Shown: piece after piece, positions 8,901-17,066 of the stretch
Layout: every line of letters begins with the position of its first letter
Numbering within the stretch: position 1 is the first letter of the stretch
Assembly (NCBI GenBank): GCA_016705245.1
Contig: JADIYM010000016.1
Coordinates: 86,723-150,722 of the forward strand
Source: Blastocatellia bacterium
GTDB lineage: Bacteria; Acidobacteriota; Blastocatellia; UBA7656; JADIYM01
Direction: 5' to 3'
DNA: 64,000 nucleotides
Notes under the pieces: model-generated
The model's input: only the letters and a program-made list of their open reading frames with translations
What the model was told of the DNA's origin: nothing
Database searches by the model: none
Made by a program: the position numbers and the translations under genes

Positions 8901-10787
8901 CGCCGGATTGACGAACGTGACCCGACCCTCGGTGTCGCATCCGAAAATTCCCTCGGCCGTCGACTCGAGAATCTGTCGCGTTCGAGCCTCGGTTGCACGG
9001 ATCTCACTCTCAAGCCGCTTGCGCTCCGAGATGTCGCGCAGCGAGCTGCAGACGAGCCTCCCTCCGCCGTGGGTTTCCGGAAGCGGGCTGAGGCTTACTT
9101 CAACCGGGAACTCGACGCCGCTCTTGTTGAGGGCGAGCAGCTCGAGGCCCGAGCCCATTCCGCGTACGGACGGGTTCGAATGATACCCCTCGCGACGGGC
9201 GGGATGTGTCCCGCGAAATCGCTCGGGTAGCAGCATTTCAACTTTCTGGCCGACTATCTCGTCGCGTGAATACCCGAAGAGCCGTTCGGCCTGGGCGTTC
9301 ACGATCTGTATCGTGCCGGTCTCGTCGCTGATCACGAGCGCGTCGGGCGCGGACTCGAGCAGGGTCCGGAATTGTTCCTCGCTCGATCGCAGTTCGTCCT
9401 GCTGCGCGAGCAGCTCTTCCTTGTGGGCGAGCAGTTCGTGCTGCGACTGCGTGAGCTCTTCGGTGTGCTCTTCGAGCTGTCGGGCCTGCTCCTGCGTCTG
9501 GGTGAGCAGTTCCTGCGTCCGAATGTTGCGGGCGAGGATGTCGAGACTCATGCCCACGATCGGCAGTACTTCCTCGAACAGCACGTTCTCGGTGTTCGTG
9601 AATGTACGGAACGAGGCGAATTCGAGCACACCGAGAAGTGCATCCTGCGAGACGACGGGCAACGCCACGGTCTGCACCGGCGTCGCCGTGCCAAGGCCCG
9701 ACGTGATGGCGAGGTAGCCTGGCGGCAGGTGATCGAGCGACGTCCTCTTTCTCTCTCTCGCACATTGGCCGACGAGTCCTTCGCCGATCGCGAACGACGG
9801 CACCCGCGACGCGGTCTCCGAAAGGCCGAAATCGGCGATTCGATCGAGCTTCGCCTCCGCCGCATCGAGCCAGTAGAACCCGGCGACGCCGCCGCCGAGC
9901 ATGGGAACGAGCTCCGTCACAAGGCGCTGACCGAAATCCGCAAGCGTCTCGGCGCCTTGCAGTGAACCCGTGAGGCGCGCCACGTGTGCGTTGACCCACC
10001 GCTGTTCGTCCATCGCCGAGGCGCCGGCCTTGAGTACGTCGATCGACCGTGCGAGGTCTCCGGTCTCGTCGAGCTTGTTACGGAAGGGCACGTCGAGCGT
10101 GTAATCGCCACCGGCGATCGACTCGACGGACGCCTTCAGGCCACGTATCGGATGGACAATGCGACGAAAGGTTACGAACCCGAGGGCGGCTGAGATGACG
10201 AGTCCCCCAAGGACGGCGATGAGCGCATTGCGCTCGGCATCACGGATCGCGACGACGGCGGCGGTACCCGTGGTCTGCGCAAGCCGCTGGTTGTAATCAC
10301 TCCATTCGGTCGAGACCGCGCTCAGCCGCCCTCCGATGTCGTCCATGCGACCCTCGAGCACCGCCAGTGCCTCGTCGCGGAGCCCCGAGCTCGCCAGTTC
10401 GAGGCAATCGTCCGCTGCATCGAGCCATTGGTCGCTGAAGCGGCGGTAGTCGTTGAAGAGCTGGCGGTCCCGGTCGTCCGAGACGAGCTCATCGCCGTAC
10501 TTGCGGAGTGACTTTGCGAGCGCGGCACGGTCCTCGTCGAACTTGGCCTTCGCCGAAGCCTGACTGGCGGCGTTCGAAGCGATGAGGTAGGACCGGATGT
10601 TGACCCGCATCTCTGAGAACGCGCGTGTGGCCGTGCCGACCTCACCTACGGACGCGATCTGCATTTCCGCGAGGAACCGGCTCTTTTCGTCGATTTCCCT
10701 CAGCTGGACCCGAACGAAGACGCCAAGTGCCACAAGAATCAGAAGCGGTGCGGCCAGAAGGATGATCAGTCGGCGGGCAATCGTCAT
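5982..10787 (-). CDS. Hybrid sensor histidine kinase (HAMP-GAF-PAS3-HisKA-HATPase-REC2-HPt)
   Basis: A 1601-residue phosphorelay protein. Two membrane helices (about 5-27 and 188-207) flank an extracytoplasmic helical bundle; then HAMP (about 208-260), GAF (about 270-430), a coiled coil rich in Gln/Glu/Leu, and three PAS domains (about 475-850). HisKA has its phospho-acceptor His875 in MSHEIRTPMNG. The HATPase domain has VRDTGLGM and GGTGLGL boxes. Two receivers follow, with phosphoacceptor motifs LVFMDWRMPG and VVLMDLQMPEMDG, and a C-terminal HPt domain carries AHTIKGVAGNLGA. All phosphotransfer residues are present, so an internal His-Asp-His relay is expected. It is the sensor-like head of the signalling island that follows, but on the opposite strand to the phosphatase/kinase genes, so the link is inferred from proximity. 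Confidence 0.95.
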   Translation of the reverse strand: MTIARRLIILLAAPLLILVALGVFVRVQLREIDEKSRFLAEMQIASVGEVGTATRAFSEMRVNIRSYLIASNAASQASAKAKFDEDRAALAKSLRKYGDELVSDDRDRQLFNDYRRFSDQWLDAADDCLELASSGLRDEALAVLEGRMDDIGGRLSAVSTEWSDYNQRLAQTTGTAAVVAIRDAERNALIAVLGGLVISAALGFVTFRRIVHPIRGLKASVESIAGGDYTLDVPFRNKLDETGDLARSIDVLKAGASAMDEQRWVNAHVARLTGSLQGAETLADFGQRLVTELVPMLGGGVAGFYWLDAAEAKLDRIADFGLSETASRVPSFAIGEGLVGQCARERKRTSLDHLPPGYLAITSGLGTATPVQTVALPVVSQDALLGVLEFASFRTFTNTENVLFEEVLPIVGMSLDILARNIRTQELLTQTQEQARQLEEHTEELTQSQHELLAHKEELLAQQDELRSSEEQFRTLLESAPDALVISDETGTIQIVNAQAERLFGYSRDEIVGQKVEMLLPERFRGTHPARREGYHSNPSVRGMGSGLELLALNKSGVEFPVEVSLSPLPETHGGGRLVCSSLRDISERKRLESEIRATEARTRQILESTAEGIFGCDTEGRVTFVNPAVSEMLGFTSDELLGQPSHALFHHHRADGSDYPREKCPMFAAYTHGTPSRIDDEVLWRKDGSSFPVEYGATPIRKDGEIVGAVVSFSDITERKAAEEESQRSRQLLQSVMDNTDAHVFVKSADGRYMMVNRRWCESFECDAADIVGRTDAELFPTVQAEQFAATDAQVRDLQMPVSVEEVSTVAGVEHTFLSNKFPLLGPDGEYLGIAGVATDITDLKKMESELLVARDAAEEATKTKSMFLANMSHEIRTPMNGIIGLSHLALKTDLNPKQRDYVSKVHNAGTSLLAIINDILDFSKIEAGKLDIEIIPFDVDEVISSVTVLTAQKAHEKGLEFLADVASDLPAHLRGDPLRLGQVLTNLVNNAVKFTERGEIRLKIEMLERNEDRVNLKFSVRDTGLGMTPEQVAKLFQAFTQADMSTTRKHGGTGLGLTISQLLVELMEGKIWAESESGVGSTFSFTAWFGIGAETGHRAGMTERLPRLNVLVADDNEAAREILADALSGIVEHVDLVASGTEAVSAVRQHDGTEPYDLVFMDWRMPGIDGLQAIQQIKDDKDVHKQPAMVMVTAFGREEVREEAERLGVDGFLTKPITKSMLVDTLVRLFADVGQGSAGHATGAADSSTLLAGMRLLLTEDNEINQQIAVELLEGVGATVAVANNGREAVETLDREPTSFDVVLMDLQMPEMDGYQATKRIRSDERFAKLPIVAMTAHATTEEKQSCLAAGMNDHVSKPIDPDTLYATLGRFYKAPAAAAAIVVEPPQAAAAPAAGNGLGDIAGLDVSGGLKRVAGNAKLYRKLLLESREEFRTACDRVRSLLASGNQADAVRLAHTIKGVAGNLGAERLLNAGGALEAALRQESPEGIEPLIQALKDAVAELLPGLEALDTSVEPAGSAPVAAIDPSIVTPVVRELMQRLLSDDMSAEATLDRLEELLGASTSPDAARLRACVDDLEFADAVEPLRRLAESLGIAPDR

Positions 10788-10823
10788 GGCGTGTTCCTGT
10801 TCGATCGTGCCTTCGCAGCGTCG

Positions 10824-10848
10824 GACCCGAGCGCTACCGCGCCCGGTA
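10824..10848. repeat. Solo half of family-2 inverted repeat
   Basis: A 25-base stretch, GACCCGAGCGCTACCGCGCC then CGGTA, is identical to the right arm of the complete hairpin at 51504-51600. No matching left arm is visible in the 10788-10928 gap, so this is an isolated half element upstream of the hybrid kinase. Confidence 0.75.
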
Positions 10849-10928
10849 CTGATGCGATGCGCCGTCGGTGGCGCGACGAGCGGGCTCGCTCCGATGATTC
10901 TCGTTCGTACGACATATTCATGCTTGCT

Positions 10929-11768
10929 TCAGCTTCGTGCCCGGAGAGAGACGGACGGCGGCCGCACTGCCGGGCGCAGTGCGAACATGCCTCCGCCGCG
11001 ATGCGAAAACAATGGCTCGACTCGTCCGAGGTGCTCGGCCGGATCTAGGATGAGCAGCCCACCCGGCACGAGTTGCGAAGCCATCCGCTCGGCGACGTTC
11101 TCGCGATGGCCGGCCTCCAGATACATCAGGACGTTGCGACAGAAGATCACGTCGTAAGGTCCTTTCTCTGACCACTCCGGATCGACGAGGTTCACGTGAC
11201 GCAGCTTGACGAGGTGGCGGACCGCGTCGGCGACGATCCAGCGCGACCGACTCGATGCTGGCCTGAAGTGCATCTGCAGCCGTCCCTCATCGACGGTCGA
11301 GAGCGCCGCGCCGTCGTATTCGGCCCGGCGTGCGACGTCGAGAGCGGCGTGGTCGATGTCGGACGCAAGGATCGTGACTGGCGGATCTTCCGTCCCGAAT
11401 GCTTCGATGATGGCGATCGCCGCGGAATACGGTTCCTCGCCCGTCGAAGAGGCCGTCGACCAGATGCTCGCACGGCCTCGCTCACTAACAGCCGTGACGG
11501 CGTGCTCTGCTGCAGCCGTGAAATGTCGCGGGTGCCGGAAAAAGTGAGTGAAGTTGGTCGTGACGAGGCCGACGAGACGAGTGCCGGCCCGTTCGTCGCC
11601 CTGGTCGGCAGCTTCGAGAAGAGCCTCGAACGCACTGCAGTTCTCTATCCCCATTCGCCGGCTTCGTCTGGCGAGAATCTCGCGATGCCTCTCGAACAGT
11701 TCGATACCCGCCAATCGGAGGGCCAGTTGCCGGGCGCGCTCGAACTGTTCCGTGGAGATCGTTGTCAT
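10929..11768 (-). CDS. cheR: CheR-type protein-glutamate methyltransferase
   Basis: A 279-residue protein with the CheR order: a short N-terminal helical domain (residues 1-70, with FERARQLALRLAGI) followed by a SAM methyltransferase domain. Motifs are NFTHFFRHPRHF, the SAM loop STASSTGEEPYSAA, the acidic LASDIDHAALDVAR and the CheR signature DVIFCRNVLMYL. It would methylate chemoreceptor-like glutamates. No MCP, CheB or CheA gene is in the window, so it probably serves a non-flagellar signalling pathway together with the adjacent hybrid kinase, whose long coiled coil could be a target; that is speculation. Confidence 0.9.
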   Translation of the reverse strand: MTTISTEQFERARQLALRLAGIELFERHREILARRSRRMGIENCSAFEALLEAADQGDERAGTRLVGLVTTNFTHFFRHPRHFTAAAEHAVTAVSERGRASIWSTASSTGEEPYSAAIAIIEAFGTEDPPVTILASDIDHAALDVARRAEYDGAALSTVDEGRLQMHFRPASSRSRWIVADAVRHLVKLRHVNLVDPEWSEKGPYDVIFCRNVLMYLEAGHRENVAERMASQLVPGGLLILDPAEHLGRVEPLFSHRGGGMFALRPAVRPPSVSLRARS

Positions 11769-11790
11769 CGCATTTCCAATCCATCTAAAG

Positions 11791-11885
11791 CTCTGCGTCT
11801 CCGCAAGTCCTTTGCGTCTCTGCGAGAAACTGACGAGCGGTCGAGTTTCTCGCAGAGACGCAAAGGACTCACAGAGACGCAGAGC
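11791..11885. repeat. Long inverted repeat, family 1 (GAGAAAC subtype)
   Basis: Near-perfect hairpin about 95 bases long. Outer arms CTCTGCGTCT / AGACGCAGAG, inner arms CCTTTGCGTCTCTGCGAGAA and its complement around an 18-base loop. It lies upstream of cheR and downstream of the next minus-strand gene. Confidence 0.9.
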
Positions 11886-11923
11886 AGGACTGATTTAACG
11901 CCGGAGCTGCTCCTGCAATACCG

Positions 11924-12940
11924 TCACCGCCCTCCCGCGACAGCCTTGAGTCGATCCAAACGCATGCGCACGGCCGAGGCGTAACACGACTTCTCGGATG
12001 ACGTGGCCCCGCTGGCCTCGAGCGCATCCTGGATCTGCTTGTCCGAGATACGGCCGAGCCGCTCCATGATCCATTTCACGTCCGCTACCGTGATTCCACT
12101 CGTTACGCTGTCCGTGCGCTGACCCGAGTACCCCCACTCGACCGTCGTCGGAGAAACGCCCTTCACGAAGTCCTTGCTCTGGCTCGCGAAACCCTTGCAG
12201 TCCCACTTCGAGCGTCCGAAGACTCCGCCCCACTTGCCCATAGAGCCGCCCCAGTCGCCGAAGATGTAGTGAACCTCACCCGTCGCATCGTTCTTGTGGA
12301 TCGCCGTGTTCGAGCCGCGTCCGGCGTCGCGCTGGTCCTTGCTGTCCCAGTTCGATACGAGCATGAGCACGATCTTGAGCCCCTTCAACTCCTTGGAACC
12401 AGCAAACGGATTCGATTCCCAGTGCCAGCTCTCCTTGTCCTTCATCTTCGTGATGCCGCCGATCTTGAGCTCGAAACGGGCCTCGGTGAAGGTGCCGTCC
12501 GGTTTGACGAACTTCTTTGCCCGGTCCAGCCCCGTGACGCCTTCGACCTTGCCGCTGGCAACGTAGTAGGACGGTTCGACGTAGTAGCCCGCCGCCCAAG
12601 CGAACCGTGCCGCGAAGACCTCGGCGTGCACTTCGGAGCCCCACTTGACGCCCCACTGTCGACCCGCGGCGTCCTTCACCTTGATCTTGGGATTCGTACC
12701 GCCCGAGTCCTCCTCGATGAATGTGAACGGCGGTTTCGGTGCACCTTCCCGGCCGCCTGGCCCGCCGAAGAAGTCGAGCCGCTCCACCGGTCCGGAGTCG
12801 TGCCAGATAGAAGTTGACGACGGAGCTGCGACTGCCGCGGCGGCTCCTGGCCGCGGCTCCCGCGCCGCAACACTCGAGCCGGGGATCGCAATGACCGCAG
12901 CCACGACGAAAAATGCCAATCCGCAAACGGTACGTTTCAT
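11924..12940 (-). CDS. Secreted protein with kinase-like motif pattern
   Basis: A 338-residue protein from the ATG at 12938-12940, chosen because it gives a signal peptide (KRTVCGLAFFVVAAVIAIPG then SSVAA). The mature part has RQWGVKWGSEVHAEVFAARF, in which a Lys followed by a Glu-bearing helix resembles the beta3-Lys/alphaC-Glu pair of kinase folds. Later LMLVSNWDSKDQR...NTAI and YIFGDWGGSMG resemble a catalytic loop with Asp/Asn and a DxG motif. This is a motif-level similarity noticed by eye, of the sort seen in HipA- or Fam20-like atypical kinases; it is not a database match. Alternative: an unrelated secreted domain. It is flanked by two inverted repeats, so it is probably a monocistron. 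Confidence 0.6.
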   Translation of the reverse strand: MKRTVCGLAFFVVAAVIAIPGSSVAAREPRPGAAAAVAAPSSTSIWHDSGPVERLDFFGGPGGREGAPKPPFTFIEEDSGGTNPKIKVKDAAGRQWGVKWGSEVHAEVFAARFAWAAGYYVEPSYYVASGKVEGVTGLDRAKKFVKPDGTFTEARFELKIGGITKMKDKESWHWESNPFAGSKELKGLKIVLMLVSNWDSKDQRDAGRGSNTAIHKNDATGEVHYIFGDWGGSMGKWGGVFGRSKWDCKGFASQSKDFVKGVSPTTVEWGYSGQRTDSVTSGITVADVKWIMERLGRISDKQIQDALEASGATSSEKSCYASAVRMRLDRLKAVAGGR

Positions 12941-13075
12941 GAAGGTCCTCACTGATCGAAAAATGACGCAACAGCACACCATGGTCGATGCCGTGCGATC
13001 GAAAGTCCTGACCGAAATCCGAGTCTAGCGGTCGCGCGACTCGTGGACTATTGGACCAAGGTCCCACGACGGCTC

Positions 13076-13160
13076 TATGTCTCCGTGTCTCCGTGTCTCT
13101 GTGTGCGGAGCTCTGAAGACGCTTCGCACACAGAGCCGCGGAGACACGGAGACTCCCGTC
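13076..13160. repeat. Long inverted repeat, family 1 (CTCTGTG subtype)
   Basis: Arms built from GTCTCCGTGTCTCTGTGTGC and GCACACAGAGCCGCGGAGAC sit around GAAGACGCTTC. Unlike most copies it lies between two divergently transcribed genes, about 90 bases upstream of the receiver-phosphatase start. Confidence 0.85.
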
Positions 13161-13248
13161 GCCGGTGTTGGCCTTTCGTCCTATAGACGGTCATCGTACG
13201 CTGCCCCATACTCCCGTCCGGATTCGACCTCTCCACGGACGCGTGACC

Positions 13249-14400
13249 ATGCAGAAGATTCTCGTCGTTGACGACGCCAAGGCGAACATCAAGATCCTCG
13301 CGGACCTCCTCTCGGACCAGGCGCAGGTGCTCTTTGCGACGAACGGTCCGGTTGCTCTGCAGAAGGCGGCGCAGGAGGATCTCGACCTGATTCTCCTCGA
13401 CGTGATGATGCCCGAAATGGACGGTTACGAAGTCTGCGAGAAGCTCAAGGCCGACGCGCGGACCGCGCAGATTCCGGTCGTGTTCGTGACGGGTCTCAGC
13501 GAGGAACAGGACGAGGAGAAGGGGCTCCGGCTCGGCGCGATCGACTACGTCACGAAGCCCTTCAGTCCAGCCATCGTGAAGGCCCGCGTCCGCAACCACC
13601 TCCAGGCCCGCCAGCATCAGCGCGATCTCGAGGCCGCCCACGCCCAGCTGCGTGCCTCGCACGAGAAGGAGATGCGGATCGCCCACGATATCCAGATGGC
13701 GATGCTTCCGAAGCGGGAGCGAGGCGGTGATACCTTCGACGGATTCGACATCGCGGCCATTCTCGAGCCTGCGCGATCCGTCGGCGGCGATCTCTACAAC
13801 TACTTCTCCGTGGGAGACGACAGGCTCCTCTTCGCCGTGGGCGACGTCTCGGACAAGGGCGTGCCTGCCGCGCTGTTCATGGTCAAGACAAACACGCTGC
13901 TGCGGAGCGTCGCCGGCGAGATCGTCGAATTGTCCACCATCATGGCGAGGGTCAATCAGGAGCTGAGTCGCGAGAACGAGGCCTGCATGTTCGTGACGCT
14001 CATCGTTGGCATTCTCGACCTGAACACCGGTGACTTCGCTCTTGCGAACGGCGGACACAACGCTCCCGTCCTGATGAAGGCCGACGGTTCCTGCGCGTAC
14101 ATCGAAACGGAAACGGGTCCCGCGCTCGGATTCGACGAATCCGGGGAGTTCCCGGTCATGCAATCGCGACTGAATCCGGGCGAGATGCTTCTGCTCTACA
14201 CGGACGGCGTGACCGAAGCCTTCAACGACTGCGACGAAATGTACTCGGACGAGCGCCTGGTCGAGGTGCTCGCCGGTCAGGCGCAGTCTGGAGCGGCGGA
14301 CACGACGCAAATGCTTCTGCGTTCTGTTCAGGACTTTGCGGGAGATCATGGACAGTCCGACGACATCACGATCGTCGCATTACGAAATTCCGGGAATTAG
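13249..14400 (+). CDS. Response regulator with PP2C (RsbU/SpoIIE-type) phosphatase domain
   Basis: A 383-residue protein. Residues 1-120 form a receiver (KILVVDDAKAN, phosphoacceptor Asp in LILLDVMMPEMDG, switch Thr/Lys in VFVTG and YVTKPF). A coiled linker (about 125-160) leads to a PP2C phosphatase with metal-binding motifs ARSVGGDLYNYF, VGDVSDKGVPAAL, LANGGHNAPVL, LLYTDGVTEA and GQSDDITIVAL. Phosphorylation of the receiver should control dephosphorylation of a STAS-domain anti-anti-sigma factor; such a protein is encoded 2.7 kb downstream. ATG 13249 begins the receiver directly; GTG 13243 is two codons earlier and also possible. It heads a four-gene plus-strand cluster. Confidence 0.93.
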   Translation: MQKILVVDDAKANIKILADLLSDQAQVLFATNGPVALQKAAQEDLDLILLDVMMPEMDGYEVCEKLKADARTAQIPVVFVTGLSEEQDEEKGLRLGAIDYVTKPFSPAIVKARVRNHLQARQHQRDLEAAHAQLRASHEKEMRIAHDIQMAMLPKRERGGDTFDGFDIAAILEPARSVGGDLYNYFSVGDDRLLFAVGDVSDKGVPAALFMVKTNTLLRSVAGEIVELSTIMARVNQELSRENEACMFVTLIVGILDLNTGDFALANGGHNAPVLMKADGSCAYIETETGPALGFDESGEFPVMQSRLNPGEMLLLYTDGVTEAFNDCDEMYSDERLVEVLAGQAQSGAADTTQMLLRSVQDFAGDHGQSDDITIVALRNSGN

Positions 14401-14453
14401 GCCGCGGCGATGCCGGATCGGTCGAATTGACCCGTCAATCGAGGAAGTCGCAG

Positions 14454-16547
14454 ATGCTCGACACTGGAAGCGTGCTCAAGGATCGGTACCTGATCGAGAA
14501 ACACCTCGGGAAGGGTGGAATGGGCTCGGTCTACCTTGCCGTTGATCAGACATTCGGCAGCAAGGTTGCCATCAAGGAGACGATCGTCCACGGAGGAGGG
14601 CTCGAGGAGGCGTTCGAGCGCGAGGCCACGGTCCTCAACAGGCTCCGACACGGTGCTATCCCGGTCGTCATGGACTACTTCATCGAGGGGGAAGGGCGAT
14701 TCCTCGTCATGCAGTACATTCCGGGCGACGACCTCTCGACCGTGATGGAGCGCGCGAGGAAGCCGGTTGACCCCGACAAGGTTCTCGAATGGGCCGACAA
14801 GCTCCTCGATGCGCTGACATACCTGCACACGCAGGATCCGCCGATCATTCACCGCGACATCAAGCCGCAGAACCTGAAGTTGACGGATCGGCAAGAGATC
14901 GTGCTGCTCGACTTCGGCCTTTCAAAGGCGGCTGTCGGCAGCGGCGAGAAGAGTCAGAGTATCTTCGGCTACACGCCGAACTACGCGCCGCTCGAGCAGG
15001 TTCAGGGGGAGGGCACGGACGCCCGGGCAGACATCTACTCGCTGGCTGCGACGCTGTATCGTTTCCTCACCGGCATCAAGCCGCCCGACGCCGTGAGTCG
15101 TGCGACGAAACACCCCGACCCGATGACGCCGATCTGTCATCTCGTTCCGGCCGTTTCGCCGCAGGTGTCCGACGTCATCATGAAAGCTCTGTCGATCCGT
15201 GCAGAGAATCGTCCGGCGACGGCGGCCGAGTTTCGCGCCGCACTCCGCGGAGCCGCCTTCGACGACCTGATGTCACTGGCCCAGGGATTCGGCGACAGCG
15301 ACTCCGGGTCCTCGATGGGTCCGGCGAGCTCGGGCTCCCTGTCCGGCGCGCCCGCATCGAATGGCGGCGCCTACCTGGCCGGTTCGATCAGCGTTTCCCT
15401 TGCGTCGGAATTGCCGACAATCATGAACCCGGAGTCGGCCGACGGAACACTCCCGACGATCGTGACGCCGAGCGGTGTGGCACCGGCGGGTTTTTCGAGC
15501 ACGTATGCGGATCAGCTGACACCTGTGGTCGCGCCTCCGCAAGTTGTGACACCGGCCGCGGACGTTGCCCCTTACCTTCCGACGATCGTCAATCCGCTTG
15601 CCTCCGCGCCCTATGCGGCGCCCGCTCCGCTCCCGGTGGCTCCGGTGCCATCGGCTGCCCCGGTTGAGGTCGTGCGCAACGAATCCGCTCCGTCGACAGT
15701 CTCGTTCGTATTCGAGACGTTCTCGGTCTCGGCGACCGGCAAGGCGCTCAAGAAGGAAAAGAAGAGAGCCAAACAGTACTACGAGGCGGCCGGCGGTACG
15801 TCGACAATCCAGATGGTCGAGATTCCGGCTGGTACGTACCGGTTCGGTTCGCCCGAGGACGAACCTGAGCGCGAGCCTTCGGAGGGACCGGCTGCGGACG
15901 TCACCATCGGGCCGTTCTATGTGAGCCGCTCTCCGGTCACGCAGGCACAGTACAGGGCCGTCGCGTCCGGGCTCCCCCGCGTCCGTATCGACCTCGATCC
16001 CGATCCATCCACGTTTACGGGTGACGACCGTCCCGTCGAATGCGTCTCGTGGGAGGAGGCCGTCGAGTTCTGTCAGCGCGTGTCGATGCATACGGGCCGC
16101 GGCTATCGGTTGCCGAGCGAGCAGGAGTGGGAATATGCCTGCCGCGCCGGAACTCAGACGCCTTTCTGCTTCGGTCCGACTCTGACCGTCGACCTCGCGA
16201 ACGTCGATGGCGCGATTGCGTACGAGAAGGGCGCTGAGGGAGACGGCCGCGGCGAGACGACGCCGATCGGGAGCGTCGGTTGTGCGAACCGGTTCGGACT
16301 GCTCGACGTGCACGGCAATGTCTGGGAATGGACGGCGGACCAGTGGCACGAGACGCTTGCTGGAGCGCCGACGGATGGCTCCGTATGGGTGGAGGGCGGT
16401 GATCCGACTGTCCGTGTCGTTCGTGGAGGTGGCTGGTCATCGATTCCGGCGGATGCCAGGTCGGCCAAGCGGTTCGGATTCCAGCAGAAGGGCCGACAGA
16501 ACGACGTCGGCTTCCGTGTGGCGGTCGTCACCGGAGCGTCGCGGTGA
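14454..16547 (+). CDS. Ser/Thr protein kinase fused to FGE-sulfatase (SUMF1-like) domain
   Basis: A 697-residue protein; GAGGAAG lies 9 bases before the ATG, which fixes the start. The kinase domain (about 8-270) has GKGGMGSVYLA, VAIKE, the catalytic loop HRDIKPQNL and LDFGLSK. A long Pro/Ala/Ser-rich linker follows with no clear membrane helix, so the protein may be cytoplasmic. Residues about 445-695 form an FGE-sulfatase / C-type-lectin-like fold: MVEIPAGTYRFGS, PVTQAQYRAV, RLPSEQEWEYACRAG, DVHGNVWEWTADQW, RVVRGGGWSS and NDVGFRVAV. In such kinases this domain is thought to be sensory or adhesive rather than a formylglycine generator. Its stop codon overlaps the RsbW-like start (TGATG), tying it to the partner-switch. 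Confidence 0.93.
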   Translation: MLDTGSVLKDRYLIEKHLGKGGMGSVYLAVDQTFGSKVAIKETIVHGGGLEEAFEREATVLNRLRHGAIPVVMDYFIEGEGRFLVMQYIPGDDLSTVMERARKPVDPDKVLEWADKLLDALTYLHTQDPPIIHRDIKPQNLKLTDRQEIVLLDFGLSKAAVGSGEKSQSIFGYTPNYAPLEQVQGEGTDARADIYSLAATLYRFLTGIKPPDAVSRATKHPDPMTPICHLVPAVSPQVSDVIMKALSIRAENRPATAAEFRAALRGAAFDDLMSLAQGFGDSDSGSSMGPASSGSLSGAPASNGGAYLAGSISVSLASELPTIMNPESADGTLPTIVTPSGVAPAGFSSTYADQLTPVVAPPQVVTPAADVAPYLPTIVNPLASAPYAAPAPLPVAPVPSAAPVEVVRNESAPSTVSFVFETFSVSATGKALKKEKKRAKQYYEAAGGTSTIQMVEIPAGTYRFGSPEDEPEREPSEGPAADVTIGPFYVSRSPVTQAQYRAVASGLPRVRIDLDPDPSTFTGDDRPVECVSWEEAVEFCQRVSMHTGRGYRLPSEQEWEYACRAGTQTPFCFGPTLTVDLANVDGAIAYEKGAEGDGRGETTPIGSVGCANRFGLLDVHGNVWEWTADQWHETLAGAPTDGSVWVEGGDPTVRVVRGGGWSSIPADARSAKRFGFQQKGRQNDVGFRVAVVTGASR

Positions 16548-16951
16548 TGGAGGTCCGTTTCGAGATCCCGAACTCGGCGATCGAGTACGAGCCGGCGAGG
16601 GACCGGCTCCTCGAGCATTTCCAGGCAGCGGGATTGTCGGAAGAGGCCATCTGTGAGCTCGAGCTCATCCTCGAGGAGCTCCTCGTGAACATCATCTCTT
16701 ACGCTTACGACGAGCCGGGCACGGGAAAGATCCAGATCTCCGCGGGCGTTGAAGGCTCGACGGTCACGCTGGAGTTTCGCGACCGCGGGCGAAAGTTCAA
16801 CCCGCTCGAGAAAGAGACCCCGGATCTCGACGCCGACATCGAAGATCGACCGATCGGCGGGCTCGGGATCTTTCTCGTCATGGAGCTTGCGTCGAGCGTG
16901 ACGTACGAGCGGGTCGGCGACGAGAACGTCCTGCGGGTCGCGAAAGGTTGA
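16547..16951 (+). CDS. RsbW-like anti-sigma serine kinase (HATPase_c_2)
   Basis: A 134-residue GHKL ATPase domain alone, the size of anti-sigma factor kinases. The N box is LILEELLVNIISYAYDE, the G1 box LEFRDRGRKFNPLE and the G2 region IGGLGIFLVMEL. In partner switching such a kinase phosphorylates a STAS antagonist and binds a sigma factor or another output when the antagonist is phosphorylated. Its start overlaps the stop of the kinase-FGE gene (GTG 16544 is an alternative one codon earlier), and the STAS gene follows 115 bases later. No sigma-B-like gene is nearby, so the output is unknown. Confidence 0.92.
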   Translation: MEVRFEIPNSAIEYEPARDRLLEHFQAAGLSEEAICELELILEELLVNIISYAYDEPGTGKIQISAGVEGSTVTLEFRDRGRKFNPLEKETPDLDADIEDRPIGGLGIFLVMELASSVTYERVGDENVLRVAKG

Positions 16952-17066
16952 AGCGAATGCATCGATCCGGTAGGAATCGTATCGACGGGAAAGTGATTTC
17001 CGGGCGATAGTGTGCGGGCCGCCGGGGCCGGAGAGCTCCTCGGCACCATTCGTTGAAGGAGGAGCG

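Noticed and set aside
6717..9230. 837-residue plus-strand open frame
   Set aside because: It is the antisense shadow of the hybrid histidine kinase, which has intact domains throughout; the shadow is Arg/His/Leu-rich with no motif or ribosome-binding site.
13075..14349. 424-residue minus-strand open frame
   Set aside because: Antisense of the receiver-PP2C gene and of the family-1 repeat; no recognisable domain.
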